DNA from: SVTX01 sp964526505
Lineage (GTDB): Bacteria > Bacillota > Clostridia > Oscillospirales > CAG-272
Direction of reading: 5' to 3'
Length of the DNA stretch: 8,023 nt
Assembly: GCA_964526505.1 (NCBI GenBank)
Contig: CAZGJC010000046.1
Location: forward strand, 1-8,023
Under the pieces are notes generated by a model. The model did not search any database and was not told the origin of the DNA. It saw only the letters and a list, made by a program, of their open reading frames with translations. Position numbers and translations under genes: made by a program. Positions 5,708-8,023 of this stretch are shown here, one piece after another (the first letter of the stretch is position 1; every line of letters starts with the position of its first letter).

Positions 5708-7810
5708 ATGAAAACCTTGAAAAAAATTCTGACAATTTTGCTGGTGGCGGTATTTTGCATATCTTGCTTTGTCGCTTGCCAAAAAAACGATGATGACAAA
5801 AAAGAGCCTGAGACATCGGATCAATCCGAAAATCAGACTGACGGATCCGATGATATCGACCGGTCGCTTATTACTATTGAGCGTGCATTGGAACTTTGCG
5901 GAGAAGAGGGCAACGTAACAGAGGAACGTTACTACATAAAAGCAAAGATTGATTCTATTGATAACGCTCAGTATGGTCAAATGACGATAAGTGACGACAC
6001 AGGTAGCATAAGTGTTTACAGAACAGATAATTTTGACGGTACTGTAAATTATTCCGAAATGGAAAGCAAGCCATACAAGGGAGACACGGTACTTTTGCTG
6101 TGTGTACTTCAAAATTACAACGGCACAAAGGAAATCAAATACGCAAGGCTTGTTGAATTTTGGAGCAATCAGGCGGACGTGGATACAGAGTCTTACGTTA
6201 AAATGACGATTGCACAGGCAAGAGAAGCGACTGCCGGAGAAAAAGTAAGAGTCAGCGGTGTGGTTGCGAGAATAACTTATGCCAACGGAATGAAGCCCAG
6301 CGGTTTTTATCTTGTTGACGATACGCAATCGATATACGTATATGATGCCGATTTGGCACAAAGAGTTGAAGTGGGCAACAGTGTGGATATTCTCGGTTCA
6401 AAGACCTATTGGATTCTTGAAGACGAGAAGTCGAATGCGGAAAAATTTGACTATAAGGGATGCTGTCAATTGTCTGACGTAACTCTTGTGGAACTTGAAA
6501 ATTCGAAAAAAGATTACTCAAAGGAATGGATAAAGGAAAGCACCGTAAAGGACGTTTTGGAAACGTCGGTCACCGAAAACGTGACATCTACGATTTACAA
6601 AGTCAACGCACTTGTAAAAAAGGAAATAGGTCAAGGATTTATAAACTACTATTTCTACGATATTGACGGCAAAACGAGTTCTTATGCCTACACTCAGTGC
6701 AACGGCAAGGATTTTGCGTGGCTTGACGAATTTGACGGAAAAATTTGCACTGTATATTTGTCTCCCTTGAATGCGAAATCAACGGCATCAGACTGCTATT
6801 TCAGATTTGTGCCTGTTGACGTTACGTACAACAATTATAAATTCGATATAAGCGGTGTGTGTGAATACGCTGTCAAATATCATATTGCAAAGCAGTTTGA
6901 TATAACAGAATATTCCGCAGATCCCGCATTGAAACTTATAACAAGTGTGTCTTCCGAACTTTTGGGATTTGACGGAGTAAGCGTTAAATATTCGTCGTCT
7001 GACGAAAGCGTTGTATATTTTGCAAAAGACGGTGATAACACGGTTATGCATTGCAAAAATTCCGGAAATGCCACGGTTTCGGTTGAGGTAAATTACAAAG
7101 ACATTACGTTATCGGTAAGTTATCAAATAACAGTTACCTTAGCAAACAATATTGATTATATCAGCGTGGGCGAGGCTATAAAGGCACAAAAGGATGAAAC
7201 CGTTATCGTTAAAGGAGTTGTAGGTGCGTCTCTTATAAACAAGACGGGATTTTATCTTATCGATGAAAGCGGTATTATTGCGGTGCAGGCAAGCGACGAT
7301 ATTATGAAAACGGTCAATATCGGAGATGAGATAATCATATCGGCAAAAAGGGCGATACAAATTAAAGAAAACAAAAAAGACAGTTGTTTCGGGCAATCTT
7401 ATCTTGATATGACCGACAAGGAAGCGACGGTTCTTGCGAATAATTACGGCAATCATAAATATTCGACAGCATCCTTTGACAACACAAAGAGTATAAAAGA
7501 TATTTACGAACTTGATATTAAAACCGATTATACAACCACTGCATATATTGTAAGCGGAAAAATTTCGATAAATAAGACGCAGTATTCCACGACATATTCG
7601 ATTGTGGGTGATGACGGTACGTCAATCCAACTTTACAGCGGAAACGCTTCGCAGTACGAATGGCTTTCCGATTATGCCGATCAAGATTTGACAATAGAGA
7701 TGACGGTTTGCAACTGGAACAGCAAAGCATACAAGGGAAGTGTTTTGGCAATAACAACAAGTGATGGAGAGAAGATTGTGAATGAATACAATTTTCAGGG
7801 TAGAGAATAA
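5708..7810 (+). CDS. Secreted lipoprotein with five OB-fold-like repeats and one Ig-like domain; function unknown
   Basis: The 700-residue protein starts with a lipoprotein signal peptide: MKTLKK, a hydrophobic core, then FVAC with probable lipidation at C24. C20 is an alternative, and the -3 Phe is not ideal. A charged linker (about 26-52) follows. I see five units beginning with similar lead helices: TIERALEL (56), TIAQAREA (167), TVKDVLET (279), SVGEAIKA (486) and SIKDIYEL (595). Each is followed by beta-rich sequence such as VRVSGVV...GFYLVDDTQSIYVY or VIVKGVV...GFYLIDESGIIAV, resembling OB-fold domains of extracellular nucleases such as YhcR. Residues about 380-477 look like a bacterial Ig-like domain (SSDESVVYF...GNATVSV). 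No catalytic domain is visible. The gene has its own promoter, a strong AAAGGAGGA site seven bases before the ATG, and its own terminator. It may bind a surface ligand, but that is a guess. Confidence 0.85.
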   Translation: MKTLKKILTILLVAVFCISCFVACQKNDDDKKEPETSDQSENQTDGSDDIDRSLITIERALELCGEEGNVTEERYYIKAKIDSIDNAQYGQMTISDDTGSISVYRTDNFDGTVNYSEMESKPYKGDTVLLLCVLQNYNGTKEIKYARLVEFWSNQADVDTESYVKMTIAQAREATAGEKVRVSGVVARITYANGMKPSGFYLVDDTQSIYVYDADLAQRVEVGNSVDILGSKTYWILEDEKSNAEKFDYKGCCQLSDVTLVELENSKKDYSKEWIKESTVKDVLETSVTENVTSTIYKVNALVKKEIGQGFINYYFYDIDGKTSSYAYTQCNGKDFAWLDEFDGKICTVYLSPLNAKSTASDCYFRFVPVDVTYNNYKFDISGVCEYAVKYHIAKQFDITEYSADPALKLITSVSSELLGFDGVSVKYSSSDESVVYFAKDGDNTVMHCKNSGNATVSVEVNYKDITLSVSYQITVTLANNIDYISVGEAIKAQKDETVIVKGVVGASLINKTGFYLIDESGIIAVQASDDIMKTVNIGDEIIISAKRAIQIKENKKDSCFGQSYLDMTDKEATVLANNYGNHKYSTASFDNTKSIKDIYELDIKTDYTTTAYIVSGKISINKTQYSTTYSIVGDDGTSIQLYSGNASQYEWLSDYADQDLTIEMTVCNWNSKAYKGSVLAITTSDGEKIVNEYNFQGRE

Positions 7811-7820
7811 GGTATAAATT

Positions 7821-7847
7821 AAAACGCCCCACGCAGTGGGGCGTTTT
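7821..7847 (+). terminator. Rho-independent terminator after the lipoprotein gene
   Basis: AAAACGCCCCAC and GTGGGGCGTTTT form a perfect 12-bp stem around a GCA loop, ten bases after the stop codon. The T run is short (four T, then CC), but the GC-rich stem is strong. The symmetrical A and T ends could allow termination in both directions. Confidence 0.9.
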
Positions 7848-7886
7848 CCGTGAAATTTTGACGGAGAATATATTTTTAAAAAAACC

Positions 7887-7915
7887 TTGACAAAACCACG
7901 GGCGTATGATATAAT
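7887..7915 (+). promoter_or_regulatory. Consensus sigma-A promoter of the tRNA-Ser gene
   Basis: TTGACA (7887-7892) and TATAAT (7910-7915) match consensus exactly with a 17-base spacer. Transcription should begin near 7922, leaving a leader of about 12 bases before the mature tRNA. Perfect promoters of this kind are usual for stable RNA genes. Confidence 0.92.
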
Positions 7916-7933
7916 AGATGAGTAATTTAATAT

Positions 7934-8022
7934 GGAGGCATATCGAAGCGGTCATAACGAGGCGGTCTTGAAAACCGTTTGGGTGCAAGCCCACGGGGGT
8001 TCGAATCCCTCTGCCTCCGCCA
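7934..8022 (+). tRNA. tRNA-Ser (anticodon UGA), with encoded CCA
   Basis: The full cloverleaf can be drawn. The acceptor stem is GGAGGCA (7934-7940) with TGCCTCC (8012-8018), followed by discriminator G8019 and CCA at 8020-8022. The D stem is the short 3-bp TCG/CGA. The anticodon stem GCGGT/ACCGT, with one G-U pair, encloses the loop CTTGAAA, placing anticodon TGA at 7969-7971. A long variable arm with stem TGGG/CCCA is the class II mark of serine tRNAs. The T arm carries the TTCGAAT loop on a 5-bp stem with one G-U. It decodes UCA and, by wobble, other UCN codons. The window ends one base later. Confidence 0.97.
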
Positions 8023-8023
8023 C

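Noticed and set aside
7825..7843. GCCCCAC-GCA-GTGGGGC as a second CsoR operator
   Set aside because: It lacks the flanking TA steps of the csoR palindrome, is not in a promoter, and forms the stem of an obvious terminator directly after a stop codon.
7934..8022. tRNA-Ser as an attachment site of an integrated element
   Set aside because: tRNA genes are common integration targets, but the window shows no integrase and no duplicated tRNA 3' end, and it stops one base after the gene.

Overview
The window looks like ordinary chromosome of a moderately AT-rich, low-GC Gram-positive bacterium, most likely a clostridial anaerobe of the Bacillota. The grounds are strong AAGGAG/GGAGG ribosome binding sites, textbook sigma-A promoters (TTGACA-N17-TATAAT), a YitT-family membrane protein, a CsoR-type copper repressor next to a copper ATPase with an extra C-terminal metal-binding domain, and a lipoprotein with a Gram-positive style signal peptide. 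This placement is inferred from gene content and signals; no database search was possible. Every supported gene is on the + strand and no gap between genes exceeds about 125 bases.

Layout. The last 27 codons of an unidentified gene (to 85) are followed by a probable operon: a YitT/DUF2179 membrane protein (144-1037), a small nitroreductase-family flavoprotein (1068-1595) and a ROK-family sugar kinase, probably glucokinase (1618-2568). It is closed by a clear hairpin terminator (2580-2614). A copper-homeostasis operon comes next. A consensus promoter (2619-2647) carries a perfect CsoR-type palindrome in its spacer and drives csoR (2699-3037) and copA (3062-5566). The copA product ends in a Lys-rich linker and a second heavy-metal-associated (HMA) domain that resembles the chaperone CopZ. 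The start of that module has its own Shine-Dalgarno-like sequence and an in-frame ATG. A 20-bp hairpin terminator follows (5566-5610), and its 3' arm is tandemly duplicated.

A separate promoter (5639-5667) drives a 700-residue lipoprotein (5708-7810). It appears to be built from five OB-fold-like units at about 110-residue spacing, interrupted by one Ig-like domain, with no recognisable catalytic domain. It ends at a 12-bp hairpin terminator (7821-7847). The window closes with a consensus promoter and a complete tRNA-Ser(UGA) gene with encoded CCA (7934-8022).

How the genes work together. CsoR should repress its own operon until Cu(I) binds its Cys-His-Cys site, then release it so that CopA exports copper. 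The fused or separately translated CopZ-like domain would supply or sense Cu(I) for the pump. The upstream operon (sugar phosphorylation, redox enzyme, membrane protein) and the lipoprotein have no evident link to copper; terminators separate them from the copper operon.

The points most worth following up are the possible internal translation start yielding a free CopZ from copA, and the five-repeat lipoprotein. I see no mobile element, CRISPR array, phage gene or wholly new system.
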